Assembly: GCA_026391315.1 (NCBI GenBank)
Contig: JAPLDT010000014.1
Coordinates: 62,001-126,000, forward strand
Direction of reading: 5' to 3'
Source: Bacteroidia bacterium
Lineage (GTDB): Bacteria; Bacteroidota; Bacteroidia; Bacteroidales; Prolixibacteraceae
Length of the DNA: 64,000 nucleotides
Program-made: the position numbers and the translations under genes
Notes under the pieces: generated by a model
The model's input: the letters and a program-made list of their open reading frames with translations, nothing else
Databases searched by the model: none
Told to the model about the DNA's origin: nothing
Shown here: positions 17,739 through 27,099 of the stretch, piece after piece
Layout: every line of letters begins with the position of its first letter
Numbering within the stretch: the first letter of the stretch is position 1

Positions 17739-19088
17739 ATGGAACTATCCGTTGCGCCTTTTGTCGTGAGCGTGGCTTATTCATTACGCTTCAGGAAATT
17801 TGCCAGTGTCAATAAACTTCCTCAATGGGAAAAGCTATTTAGGAATGCCTTTTTCCTTTCTGTTTTTCTTTTCGCAACCGAATTTGTCATTCAGGCGGTA
17901 GAATTAATGAAGTGGATTTGGCACCTCTACCTGATTTTGCTAATTGTCATTCCTTTCCGGCAGAAGGAACTGCAGCCCTTGCGCATGTTTATCTTCGCCT
18001 TTGTCCCTTATGTAGTCTTCGCCTTTGTCAGCGATTTGACGGAGATCATCAGCAATGATTTTTTCAAGACGAACGAGACTTATTTTAAGAATGCTTCTGC
18101 ACTGGCCATCATTTGGTTTGTGGCAATCCTTTACAGTCAGAACAGACAAAGCAAGGCTGCTGAAAAAGAGCGCATCAAAAGGCAGCATGAGGATGAACTC
18201 AACAGGGCAATTGCGATCCGTAAGATTGAATTGGAAGTTCTGGTCAGTGAACGAACCGCTGAGCTGACGAAACAAAAAGAGGAGTTGGAGTTTGCGCTGG
18301 AAGAGTTGCGAAACACGCAGTCGCAATTGATTCAGTCTGAAAAGATGGCATCCCTTGGCGAGCTGACCGCCGGAATAGCGCATGAAATTCAGAATCCCTT
18401 GAACTTTGTGAACAATTTCTCAGAAGTGAGCAATGAACTTCTGGAGGAGATGCAGGCAGAGATAGAGCAGGGTAATAGTGCTGAGGTAAAACAGATTGTG
18501 AAAGATTTGAAAAGCAATCTGGAAAAGATCAACCATCATGGTAAAAGGGCAGACAGCATTGTTAAAGGGATGCTGCTACATTCACGAGCCAGTACCGGAC
18601 AGAAAGAACCTACCGATATCAACGCATTGGCGGATGAATATTTACGATTGGCATATCATGGTTTAAGGGCAAAGGATAAAAGTTTCAATGCGAGGTTTGA
18701 TACTGATTTTGATGAATCCATAGGTAAGATCAATGTGATACCGCAGGACATGGGAAGGGTGATCCTGAATCTGCTGACCAATGCATTTTATGCAGTAACG
18801 GAGAAAAAGAAGGCGCTTGGCGATTCCTTTCAGCCTGCTGTAACAATCAGTACCAGAAAGGTCGGCAAAAATTTAGAGATTCGTGTCACAGACAACGGGA
18901 ATGGGATTCCTGCAAAAATCATTGATAAAATTTTTCAACCCTTCTTTTCATCCAAGCCAACCGGAGTGGGAACAGGTTTGGGGTTATCCATGTGCTATGA
19001 AATCGTAACCAAAGGGCACGGGGGAAAAATAGAAGTCGAAAACAAAGAAGGGGAAGGAGCAGCCATGATCGTCACGATACCAACCTAA
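17739..19088 (+). CDS. Membrane histidine kinase, first gene of signalling operon
   Basis: A 449-residue sensor kinase. Residues 30-125 hold three or four hydrophobic segments with very short loops and no extracytoplasmic sensor domain. A charged coiled coil follows (about 140-195, ERIKRQHEDELNRA onward). The HisKA dimerisation helix has the phosphoacceptor His215 in the stretch SEKMASLGELTAGIAHEIQN. The HATPase_c domain shows an N box (NLLTNAFYAV), a G1 box (DNGNGIP) and a G2 region (GVGTGLGLSMC). The kinase core closely matches the three kinases downstream. The small sensor compared with its neighbours suggests that it senses membrane state or acts with them, but that is inference. The gap to the next gene is 32 bp. 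The frame is open to an upstream stop at 17679 with no other ATG, so this start is the best available. Confidence 0.9.
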   Translation: MELSVAPFVVSVAYSLRFRKFASVNKLPQWEKLFRNAFFLSVFLFATEFVIQAVELMKWIWHLYLILLIVIPFRQKELQPLRMFIFAFVPYVVFAFVSDLTEIISNDFFKTNETYFKNASALAIIWFVAILYSQNRQSKAAEKERIKRQHEDELNRAIAIRKIELEVLVSERTAELTKQKEELEFALEELRNTQSQLIQSEKMASLGELTAGIAHEIQNPLNFVNNFSEVSNELLEEMQAEIEQGNSAEVKQIVKDLKSNLEKINHHGKRADSIVKGMLLHSRASTGQKEPTDINALADEYLRLAYHGLRAKDKSFNARFDTDFDESIGKINVIPQDMGRVILNLLTNAFYAVTEKKKALGDSFQPAVTISTRKVGKNLEIRVTDNGNGIPAKIIDKIFQPFFSSKPTGVGTGLGLSMCYEIVTKGHGGKIEVENKEGEGAAMIVTIPT

Positions 19089-19120
19089 CCACACCAGACC
19101 AACCATTTAAACCTGATCCA

Positions 19121-21322
19121 ATGCACACAACCATCCTAACCATCCTGACAGTAATTTTAGTCGAATGTGCCGCATTCGGACAGACAGTTTTGCCACCTGT
19201 ATTCGAAATCAAATCGGATACAGCATACGTACAAAATATCGGTAACGCTTACTACCAGATGTTGGAAGACAAAAGTGGAAAACTGACGATTCAGGAAGTG
19301 TCCTCTCTACCACTTTCAGATAAATTTCACGACCGGAATGAAAAATCGAGTACCCGGGATACACTCTCAAATACATACTGGTTCCGGTACAGGCTTAAAA
19401 ATAGCATGGGCCGCGAAGCAAAGATTGCCTTGAACTCCGTGTCGGAATATGATGATTTCTATTTGGCAGAGCCGGATGGAAAATGGAAACATTTTATGAG
19501 TGGCAAATTCAACGATTGGGATAAGAAAGATGGGCTAAAAAAATCCAATTTCATCCCCTTGGTTTTACAACCCGATGAAGAGCGTTTCGTTTATCAACGC
19601 ATTCACAATAAGAAAGTAGGTTTAAAATCGAAATTTGCCATCGTAATCTTAGGCACTGAGAGGGCAATAAAACAAGAATATATTGACTATGTAGATGGCA
19701 GAACAAATTATTTTGGTAAGCTGGAACTCCAGGAGACTTTCCTGCTTGGGTTGCTATTCCTGGCAATATTTTTTAATCTGTTTTTCTACCGATTTGTCCG
19801 CGAGAAAGTTTACCTGTATTTTGCTTTATTTTCGCTGTTCCTTGGAATAAACCGGTTGTTGCTTGTACTTCCTTTGTTTATATCTTGGGAATATCCTTCA
19901 TTGAATGAATATTTGGGCTATTTAACCTATGCATGGGCATTTATCCCCTATTTTTTAATACAATTTTATCGGCAATTTTTTCAAACGAAAGCCAGATATC
20001 CACGTTGGGATAAATGGCTTTTCGGGTTGGCTATTTTGAATATCATTGTGAATATCATACAATTTTTTCATATAATGCACGCGATTAGTTTTTTCTGGGT
20101 TATTGATTTTATCCTGACTCTATTTATTATTCCATTAAGTATAATAGTCACTCTTTTACTCTTTATACGCAGCCCCGATAAATCAGTACGTTTTATAATA
20201 ATAGGTTCCTTCCCATTAATGCTATATTTTTTGCTGCCAAGCCCCTTTTATCTTGCTTCAGAATTAAAAATTATTAATGGTTTACCGAGTTTTCTTGAAT
20301 CAGAAAATTGGCTACTTGAATTAATTTGTATTACCTGGTTGGTTCTTTCCTTCTCCTGGATATTATTTATGCGCTATGACCGGCTGATCAAAGAGAATGC
20401 GCGAATAGCCCTGGACAAGGAAAGATTGGCGAAAGAAAAGGAAATAGAGAAGAATGAGTTGATTGCCAGACAGAAAACAGACCTTGAACAGCAGGTGTCA
20501 GCGCGCACAGCCGATCTGAAGCAGTCCCTCGAAAACTTGAAATCCACCCAAGCCCAACTGATCCAATCCGAAAAAATGGCCTCACTTGGTGAGCTTACTG
20601 CCGGCATTGCCCATGAGATACAGAATCCGTTGAACTTCGTCAATAATTTCTCGGAAGTGAATTCTGAGTTAATTGGGGAGATGGAGGAGGAGATTGACAA
20701 GGGTAACCTGGATGAAGCAAAGAAAATCGCAAAAGATATCTGGGAAAATCAGCAGAAAATCAATCTGCATGGCAAAAGAGCCGATTCCATTGTCAAAGGG
20801 ATGCTGCAACATAGCCGTAGCAGCAGCGGATTAAAGGAGCCTACAGATATCAATGTCCTTACAGATGAATTCCTGCGGCTCTCTTACCACGGTTTAAGGG
20901 CAAAGGACAAAACCTTCAATGTCAGCTTAAAAACTAACTTTGATAGTACAATCGGGAAAATAAATGTTGTAACCGAGGAAATCGGAAGGGTCATCCTTAA
21001 TTTACTGAACAATGCTTTCTATGCTGTTACCGAGAAAAAGAGGATGAATCCTGAAGGATACGAACCCACTGTTTCAGTAAGTACGCAGATGATTGGTGAT
21101 AAAGTTGAGATATTAGTTCATGATAACGGCAATGGGATACCTCAAAAAGAATTGGATAAAATATTTCAGCCATTCTTTACCACCAAACCCACCGGGCAGG
21201 GAACCGGATTGGGATTATCGCTGAGCTATGATATTGTTAAAGCACATGGAGGAGAAATAAAAGTGGAATCGGCAGAAAACGAAGGCACCGAATTTATAGT
21301 AGCAATTCCTTTAATAGCATGA
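19121..21322 (+). CDS. 7TM-DISM sensor histidine kinase
   Basis: A 733-residue kinase. A signal peptide (residues 1-20) leads to an extracytoplasmic 7TMR-DISMED2-like beta-sandwich (about 30-195) with the YWFRYRLKN strand. Seven hydrophobic helices (about 205-425, starting ETFLLGLLFLAIFFNLFFY) form the 7TM-DISM module found in sensors of carbohydrates and other small ligands. A coiled coil leads to HisKA with His498 (IAHEIQN) and HATPase_c with NLLNNAFYAV, DNGNGIP and GQGTGLGLSLS. Its stop codon overlaps the next start as ATGA, indicating translational coupling. A 113-nt stretch in its HisKA-to-HATPase linker (20742-20854) is identical by eye to 23900-24012 in the next kinase, a sign of recent conversion or duplication. 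The ligand is unknown. Confidence 0.92.
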   Translation: MHTTILTILTVILVECAAFGQTVLPPVFEIKSDTAYVQNIGNAYYQMLEDKSGKLTIQEVSSLPLSDKFHDRNEKSSTRDTLSNTYWFRYRLKNSMGREAKIALNSVSEYDDFYLAEPDGKWKHFMSGKFNDWDKKDGLKKSNFIPLVLQPDEERFVYQRIHNKKVGLKSKFAIVILGTERAIKQEYIDYVDGRTNYFGKLELQETFLLGLLFLAIFFNLFFYRFVREKVYLYFALFSLFLGINRLLLVLPLFISWEYPSLNEYLGYLTYAWAFIPYFLIQFYRQFFQTKARYPRWDKWLFGLAILNIIVNIIQFFHIMHAISFFWVIDFILTLFIIPLSIIVTLLLFIRSPDKSVRFIIIGSFPLMLYFLLPSPFYLASELKIINGLPSFLESENWLLELICITWLVLSFSWILFMRYDRLIKENARIALDKERLAKEKEIEKNELIARQKTDLEQQVSARTADLKQSLENLKSTQAQLIQSEKMASLGELTAGIAHEIQNPLNFVNNFSEVNSELIGEMEEEIDKGNLDEAKKIAKDIWENQQKINLHGKRADSIVKGMLQHSRSSSGLKEPTDINVLTDEFLRLSYHGLRAKDKTFNVSLKTNFDSTIGKINVVTEEIGRVILNLLNNAFYAVTEKKRMNPEGYEPTVSVSTQMIGDKVEILVHDNGNGIPQKELDKIFQPFFTTKPTGQGTGLGLSLSYDIVKAHGGEIKVESAENEGTEFIVAIPLIA

Positions 21323-24300
21323 TTATGAAAGAACAAAAACAAGTATCCATGGGAAAGAGTATAAAGGAATTAAACGCTTTACTGATTCAGCAGACAGCCG
21401 AATTAGCCTTAAAAAACAGAGAACTTGAGATTGAAGCAGCTTTGGAAAGAGTACGCAGCCGTTCTTTGGCGATGCATAAAAGCGATGAACTTCAGGAAGT
21501 TATTACAGTTGTATTGGAACAATTACAGAAATTGGGAATAAAACCCGAAACAGCATACATATCTATCAATTATGAGGATACTCGTGACTTCGATATGTGG
21601 TTTGCCGCCCCCGGAATTGTATATGCCCAAAAGATTCATATACCCTATTTTAAACATGCCATTTTGGATGATGTTTTGATAGCGATAGATCGTGGTGATT
21701 CATTCCTTGCTTCGGACTATTCTCTGGAGGGGAAAAACAGCTTTTTTAAATATGCTTTTGAGCATTCAGATTTAAAAATCATGCCTGATGATAGAAAAAA
21801 GCATATGTTGGAAAGTAAAGGATTTGCCAGATCAGTCGCCTTTTCAAAAAATTCTACGATAGGCATTCAAAACTATGAAGGGATCCCTTTTACCGACCAG
21901 GAAAATGAAATCATAAAACGATTTGCCAGAGTTTTCGAACAGGCCTATACCCGGTTTCTGGATGTAAAAAAAGCTGAAGAACAAGCCAGGGAAGCACAGA
22001 TTGAATCGGCCCTGGAACGGGTGCGGGCATCTTCCCTGGCAATGCATCACAGCGATGACCTCCATCATGTAATCAAAGTAGTCTCCGATCAGTTACTATG
22101 GCTCGGTCTGTATTTTGAGGCAACACAATTTACCATCGTCAATCCGGATCGGAGCTGGGATTCGTGGCTCTCTGTTCCGCGCCAGCCATACCCTGCCAGG
22201 ATTAACATTCCTTACACCGATCACAAAATGTTCCACAAAGTAGAAGATGCCATACAAAATCAAACTGATTTTTTTACAATCGAATTGACAAAAGATGAAA
22301 AGGACAGCTTTTATACTCATTTTTTTCAAAATACGCTTGCCAGAAATACGCCGGAAGAGAGAAAACAATATATATTGAACAGTAAGTGTTTTACTTGTTC
22401 TATTGCTTACCAAAAGAAGATTTCACTTTCACTTACCGTTCACAACTTTGAAGAAATACCATATACCGATCAGGAAAACAGCATTATAAAACGGTTTGGA
22501 AACGTATTTGAGCAAGCATATATCCGTTTCCTCGACCTGCTAAAAGCCGAAGCACAGGCAAAGGAGGCTCAGATTGAAGCAGCTTTGGAACGGGTGAGGG
22601 GCAAAGCGATGGGCATGCACAGCTCTGAAGATTTGGCGGCGACAATTCTTGCATTTTATCATGAATTAGTTGGATTAAGCTCAGTGCCCATCATTCGTTG
22701 TGGCGCCGGATTGCTCAACAAGGAAAATTGTATCGTAGATATTTCTTCCATCAGTAAAACTAGTGCAGGAGATCTGGTAGAAGCCATAGGGAAAATCGAT
22801 ATGAGTGGACATCCAATGTTAAAAAACGCATATGACCATTGTATATTACAGGAAGAGTATCACCACATTTTGCGAGGCAACGAAATTAAAGTGTATTATC
22901 AATACGCGCGAAAACAGATTGCGTTTCCTGATTATTCCGATGATGTAGTCCAGTTTGCTTATTTTCTGATGTTCAAAGAGGGTTCATTTTATGTTTTTAC
23001 TGAAAATGAATTATCGGAACAGGAGTTACAAATCTACCGTAGATTTATGTCTGTGCTCAGCCTTACCTACAAACGATACAAAGATTTGAAAGATGCGGAG
23101 GAGCGTACACGCATCGCGGTAAAGGAAGCATCCCTCGACCGGGTACGTGCAGAGATTGCGTCCATGCGACATGCCGATGACCTGCAACGCATCACGCCTT
23201 TAGTCTGGAGGGAGTTACTGGCCTTAGGGGTACCTTTTTTCAGATGTGGTGTCATGATCATGGATGAAAAGGAGGAGATGGTTCGGTTTTATTTATCAAC
23301 ACCTGATGGTAAGTCACTGGCAGCGCTAAACCTGGAAACTAATAGTCTTGCTATCACACGGAATGGCGTAGATCATTGGCGTCGGCAAAAGGTTTACACT
23401 GAAACCTGGAATAAGGAACAATTCATCGGTTTTATGAAACCCCTGATGGCGCAGGGACAAATACAAACTGCTGCTACTTACCAGGGCGGGGAAGAACCTC
23501 CCGAGTCGTTAACACTTCAGTTTGTTCCATTTCCACAAGGAATGTTGTATGTAGGCAGCTCCAAACCACTTACTTCCGCAGAGATTGAACCGGTAAAGGC
23601 GCTCGCAGATGCCTTCTCGGTGGCATATTCCCGCTACGAAGACTTTACCAATCTGGAAGCAGCCAAAGCCCTGGTGGAAGAGACGTTGCATGATCTGCGC
23701 ACTACACAAACCCAATTAGTGCAATCTGAGAAAATGGCCTCTCTGGGCGAGCTTACTGCCGGCATTGCCCATGAAATACAGAATCCATTAAATTTTGTCA
23801 ATAACTTCTCGGAAGTAAATTCTGAATTAATTGGTGAGATGGAAGAGGAGATCGACAAAGGAAACCTGGATGAAGCCAAGAAGATTGCGAAAGATATCCG
23901 GGAAAATCAGCAGAAAATCAATCTGCATGGCAAAAGAGCCGATTCCATTGTCAAAGGGATGCTGCAACATAGCCGTAGCAGCAGCGGATTAAAGGAGCCT
24001 ACAGATATCAATTTCCTTGCGGATGAATTCCTGAGACTTTCCTACCACGGTTTGAGGGCAAAGGATAAAGCATTCAATGTCAGCTTAAAAACTAATTTTG
24101 ACAGTTCAATCGGGAAAATAAATGTCGTACCGGAGGAAATCGGAAGGGTCATCCTGAATTTACTGAACAATGCTTTTTATGCCGTTTCAGAGAAAAAGAG
24201 GATCAATCCTGAAGGATACGAACCCAAAGTTTCAGTAAGCACACAGATGGTTGGTGATAAGGTTGAAATAAGAATACGGGATAACGGCAATGGGATACTT

Positions 24301-24477
24301 CAAAAAGTATTGGATAAGATCTTTCAACCGTTCTTTACCACCAAACCTGCAGGGCAAGGAACAGGATTAGGACTGAGTATGAGTTATGATATTATCAAAG
24401 CGCACGGTGGTGAATTGAAAGTGCAAACAAAAGAGGGTGATGGAAGTGAGTTTATTATTCAGTTAAGTAATTATTAA
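21319..24477 (+). CDS. Cytoplasmic histidine kinase with four tandem GAF-like sensor repeats
   Basis: A 1052-residue kinase with no signal peptide or membrane span. Four related sensor units start at about residues 37, 226, 417 and 600. Each opens with a helix of the form A-L-E/D-R-V-R ... M-x-x-S/A-D/E-D/E-L (for example EAALERVRSRSLAMHKSDEL), followed by a mixed alpha/beta domain of about 150 residues that I judge GAF-like. Units 1 and 2 are close copies; units 3 and 4 diverge. HisKA has His818, and HATPase_c ends the protein. The start overlaps the previous stop by 4 bp; an ATG two codons later is an alternative. The kinase core is nearly the same as in its neighbours. It is probably a soluble sensor integrating several small-molecule or redox cues; the ligands are unknown. 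Confidence 0.9.
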   Translation: MIMKEQKQVSMGKSIKELNALLIQQTAELALKNRELEIEAALERVRSRSLAMHKSDELQEVITVVLEQLQKLGIKPETAYISINYEDTRDFDMWFAAPGIVYAQKIHIPYFKHAILDDVLIAIDRGDSFLASDYSLEGKNSFFKYAFEHSDLKIMPDDRKKHMLESKGFARSVAFSKNSTIGIQNYEGIPFTDQENEIIKRFARVFEQAYTRFLDVKKAEEQAREAQIESALERVRASSLAMHHSDDLHHVIKVVSDQLLWLGLYFEATQFTIVNPDRSWDSWLSVPRQPYPARINIPYTDHKMFHKVEDAIQNQTDFFTIELTKDEKDSFYTHFFQNTLARNTPEERKQYILNSKCFTCSIAYQKKISLSLTVHNFEEIPYTDQENSIIKRFGNVFEQAYIRFLDLLKAEAQAKEAQIEAALERVRGKAMGMHSSEDLAATILAFYHELVGLSSVPIIRCGAGLLNKENCIVDISSISKTSAGDLVEAIGKIDMSGHPMLKNAYDHCILQEEYHHILRGNEIKVYYQYARKQIAFPDYSDDVVQFAYFLMFKEGSFYVFTENELSEQELQIYRRFMSVLSLTYKRYKDLKDAEERTRIAVKEASLDRVRAEIASMRHADDLQRITPLVWRELLALGVPFFRCGVMIMDEKEEMVRFYLSTPDGKSLAALNLETNSLAITRNGVDHWRRQKVYTETWNKEQFIGFMKPLMAQGQIQTAATYQGGEEPPESLTLQFVPFPQGMLYVGSSKPLTSAEIEPVKALADAFSVAYSRYEDFTNLEAAKALVEETLHDLRTTQTQLVQSEKMASLGELTAGIAHEIQNPLNFVNNFSEVNSELIGEMEEEIDKGNLDEAKKIAKDIRENQQKINLHGKRADSIVKGMLQHSRSSSGLKEPTDINFLADEFLRLSYHGLRAKDKAFNVSLKTNFDSSIGKINVVPEEIGRVILNLLNNAFYAVSEKKRINPEGYEPKVSVSTQMVGDKVEIRIRDNGNGILQKVLDKIFQPFFTTKPAGQGTGLGLSMSYDIIKAHGGELKVQTKEGDGSEFIIQLSNY

Positions 24478-24478
24478 A

Positions 24479-26722
24479 ATGTTTTCGATGAAACTAATCA
24501 AGCAATTACTATTAGTCATACTTGTCTTTTCAGCACAGAATATCCTTGCCCAGGAAAATGGCTCACTTTTTCTTTCTGCTGAAACGCTTAAGAAAACTGC
24601 TTTATCATTTGGCGTTGAACAAGCATATGTTGAATACTCTCACCCTGACTGTTTCAGTACTGCCAATTGGAAATATCATCCGGGAGATGATAAGGCATGG
24701 AAGGAAACGGCATTCAATGATAGCAGTTGGAAGCTTTTTCATACAGATTTCAACCTGGATAGTATTCCAAAAGGCGAATGGCAAGGGATTGGCTGGTTCA
24801 GACTTAAACTTGTGATTGATTCCAATCTTTATGACCAATCGCTTGCTTTGGTGATGACTCAATTCGGAGCTTCTGAGATTTATTTTGATGGAAAATTAGT
24901 AAACCAATATGGTATTCCATCCAAAGATCCATTCCTTGAGAAAACTTTTCGTCCTTTGAATTTTCAACCAGTCATTGTGTCGCTGGATGAAAAATCGGAA
25001 CATCTGCTTGCAGTGAGGTATTCCTTCCATCAAGCTCAATCATTGTTAGATAAATATAACAAAAAATATTTATTTAAGACCCTCCATTTTGGATATCCAG
25101 GATTCATGATGAATATCGGAAGTTCAAAAGGCGCAGTTAAACTATTTGGAGATTCGTTGTTTAAAAACCTTTTGCTCGCCATAATTACTTTCATTGCCTT
25201 GTTATTGATTGGTATTTTTCATACTTCCTTTTTTATATTTTATTCCAGTGACCGTTCCAATTTATACCTTGCAATTTTCAACTTTACAGTTGCTGCTTTT
25301 AGCTTTTCCGAATGGTTGCCATCCTATTCACACCTGAGCCTGCAGGCAGCGATTTTGAACAATTTATTTGCTGGTATTATTTGGAATTTCTGGTTGCCGG
25401 TATCTATGCTTGCGTATTATTCAGTGTTTTACAGGAAATTACCCTGGCATGTATGGATATATTTCGCGGTAATTCTATTTATGTTTTCTGATTTGATTTT
25501 TAATTCCACTATTAGTTATCCAATTTATAAATGGTTTATGTATGTCGCATTTGCTGATATGCTGAGATTATTTGTAAAGTCGGTAATAAATCGTGAAAAA
25601 AATGTGTGGATTGTTGGTGTCGGAGTAATACTGAGTCAATCTTGCTGGATGTTATATTTAAATTCTACTGTAGACTGGATTAATACGGAGTTCATTGTTT
25701 ATTGCATTTTACTGGTTGTTCCTGTTTCATTGTTAATATTTAATGCAAGCCGTACTGCGGAAACAAGTAAAAGTTTGGAAAAGCAATTGGTAGAAGTAAC
25801 GCGCCTATCAGACCTTTCACTAACAAAAGAAAGGGAAAAACAACAAATATTGACTTCTCAAAAAAGTGTACTCGAACATCAGGTGAACGAACGCACAGCT
25901 GACCTAAATCAGTCGCTGGAAGATTTGAAATCCACCCAGTCACAACTTATCCAGTCCGAAAAAATGGCCTCCCTCGGCGAACTTACTGCCGGCATTGCCC
26001 ATGAAATACAGAATCCATTAAACTTTGTCAACAACTTCTCGGAAGTGAATACTGAGCTAATTGGCGAGATGGAAGAGGAGATCGACAAAGGAAACCTAGA
26101 TGAAGCGAAGAAAATTGCGAAAGATATCCGGGAAAATCAGCAAAAGATTAATCAGCATGGCAAACGGGCCGACAGCATTGTGAAGGGAATGTTGCAGCAT
26201 AGCCGCAGCAGCAGTGGTATAAAGGAGCTTACAGATATCAATTTACTGGCAGATGAATTTCTGCGACTCTCTTACCACGGTCTAAGGGCTAAGGATAAAT
26301 CATTCAATGCAAGTTTAAAAACAGATTTTGACCCTGCAGTCGGGAAAATTAGAGTAGTAACAGAAGAAATTGGAAGAGTTATCCTAAATTTACTGAACAA
26401 TGCATTTTATGCTGTCACAGAAAGAAAGAAGCTAAACGCGGAAGGATACGAACCCACTGTTACAATTGGTACAAAAATGGTTGGAGATCGGATCGAAATT
26501 AGAGTCAGCGATAACGGCTATGGCATACCTCAAAAAGTATTGGATAAGATCTTTCAACCATTCTTTACCACCAAACCCACCGGGCAGGGAACCGGATTGG
26601 GCTTGTCGTTGAGTTATGATATAATTACCAAGGGTCATGATGGCCAACTGATGGTTGAAACGAACGAAGGTGTGGGATCAACTTTTATTATTAATTTGCC
26701 TTATAATAACCAAACATTATGA
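24479..26722 (+). CDS. 7TM sensor histidine kinase with galactose-binding-like ectodomain
   Basis: A 747-residue kinase starting one base after the previous stop. A signal peptide (about residues 1-24, ending ILAQ) leads to an extracytoplasmic jelly-roll-like domain (about 40-200) with the AWKETAFNDSSWK and GIGWFRLKLVI strands typical of galactose-binding-like folds. Seven hydrophobic helices (about 220-430) and a coiled coil follow. HisKA carries His508, and HATPase_c has NLLNNAFYAV, DNGYGIP and GQGTGLGLSLS. Its stop codon overlaps the response-regulator start as ATGA, so this kinase is the one most tightly coupled to a receiver. The kinase domain is nearly identical to those of the upstream genes except near the ATP lid, where the sequence has drifted (DNGYGIP instead of DNGNGIP). 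Confidence 0.92.
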   Translation: MFSMKLIKQLLLVILVFSAQNILAQENGSLFLSAETLKKTALSFGVEQAYVEYSHPDCFSTANWKYHPGDDKAWKETAFNDSSWKLFHTDFNLDSIPKGEWQGIGWFRLKLVIDSNLYDQSLALVMTQFGASEIYFDGKLVNQYGIPSKDPFLEKTFRPLNFQPVIVSLDEKSEHLLAVRYSFHQAQSLLDKYNKKYLFKTLHFGYPGFMMNIGSSKGAVKLFGDSLFKNLLLAIITFIALLLIGIFHTSFFIFYSSDRSNLYLAIFNFTVAAFSFSEWLPSYSHLSLQAAILNNLFAGIIWNFWLPVSMLAYYSVFYRKLPWHVWIYFAVILFMFSDLIFNSTISYPIYKWFMYVAFADMLRLFVKSVINREKNVWIVGVGVILSQSCWMLYLNSTVDWINTEFIVYCILLVVPVSLLIFNASRTAETSKSLEKQLVEVTRLSDLSLTKEREKQQILTSQKSVLEHQVNERTADLNQSLEDLKSTQSQLIQSEKMASLGELTAGIAHEIQNPLNFVNNFSEVNTELIGEMEEEIDKGNLDEAKKIAKDIRENQQKINQHGKRADSIVKGMLQHSRSSSGIKELTDINLLADEFLRLSYHGLRAKDKSFNASLKTDFDPAVGKIRVVTEEIGRVILNLLNNAFYAVTERKKLNAEGYEPTVTIGTKMVGDRIEIRVSDNGYGIPQKVLDKIFQPFFTTKPTGQGTGLGLSLSYDIITKGHDGQLMVETNEGVGSTFIINLPYNNQTL

Positions 26723-27099
26723 AAAAAATTCTGGTTGTAGACGATGAACGGGATATTCAAATGCTTTTTGAACAGCATTTCAGAAAGGAAATAAAAAGTG
26801 GAGAAATGGAATTTAGCTTCTCTTTCTCCGGAGAAGAAGCTTTGGAATTTATGAAAAACCCGGAACATAAAGCTATTCTAATATTGTCTGACATCAATAT
26901 GCCTGGCATGAGCGGACTCGAATTACTCAAGCACATAAAAGAAAAATACGAAAAACCGCCTCCGGTTGTTATGATGATTACTGCCTATGGCGATGGTGAA
27001 AATTACAATCTGGCCATGAAATTGGGGGCGGATGATTTTTTAACCAAGCCATTGGACTTTAGCTCACTCAAAGAAAAATTAAAAACAATGGTCCTATGA
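26719..27099 (+). CDS. Single-domain response regulator (CheY-like receiver)
   Basis: A 126-residue stand-alone receiver. The acidic pair Asp8-Asp9 (VVDDE), phosphoacceptor Asp58 (LSDINMPGMSG), switch Thr88 (MITAYGD) and invariant Lys110 (FLTKPLDF) are all present, so it should be phosphorylatable and active as a phosphotransfer or protein-interaction switch. There is no output domain. It overlaps its neighbours by 4 bp on each side (ATGA at 26719-26722 and 27096-27099), so it is translationally coupled to the 7TM kinase before it and to the receiver-cyclase after it. It may act as a phosphate sink or shuttle between the kinases and the cyclase. Confidence 0.95.
   Translation: MKKILVVDDERDIQMLFEQHFRKEIKSGEMEFSFSFSGEEALEFMKNPEHKAILILSDINMPGMSGLELLKHIKEKYEKPPPVVMMITAYGDGENYNLAMKLGADDFLTKPLDFSSLKEKLKTMVL

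Noticed and set aside
17940..18383. 147-aa minus-strand frame
   Set aside because: Antisense shadow of the first histidine kinase, with low-complexity Leu/Phe composition.
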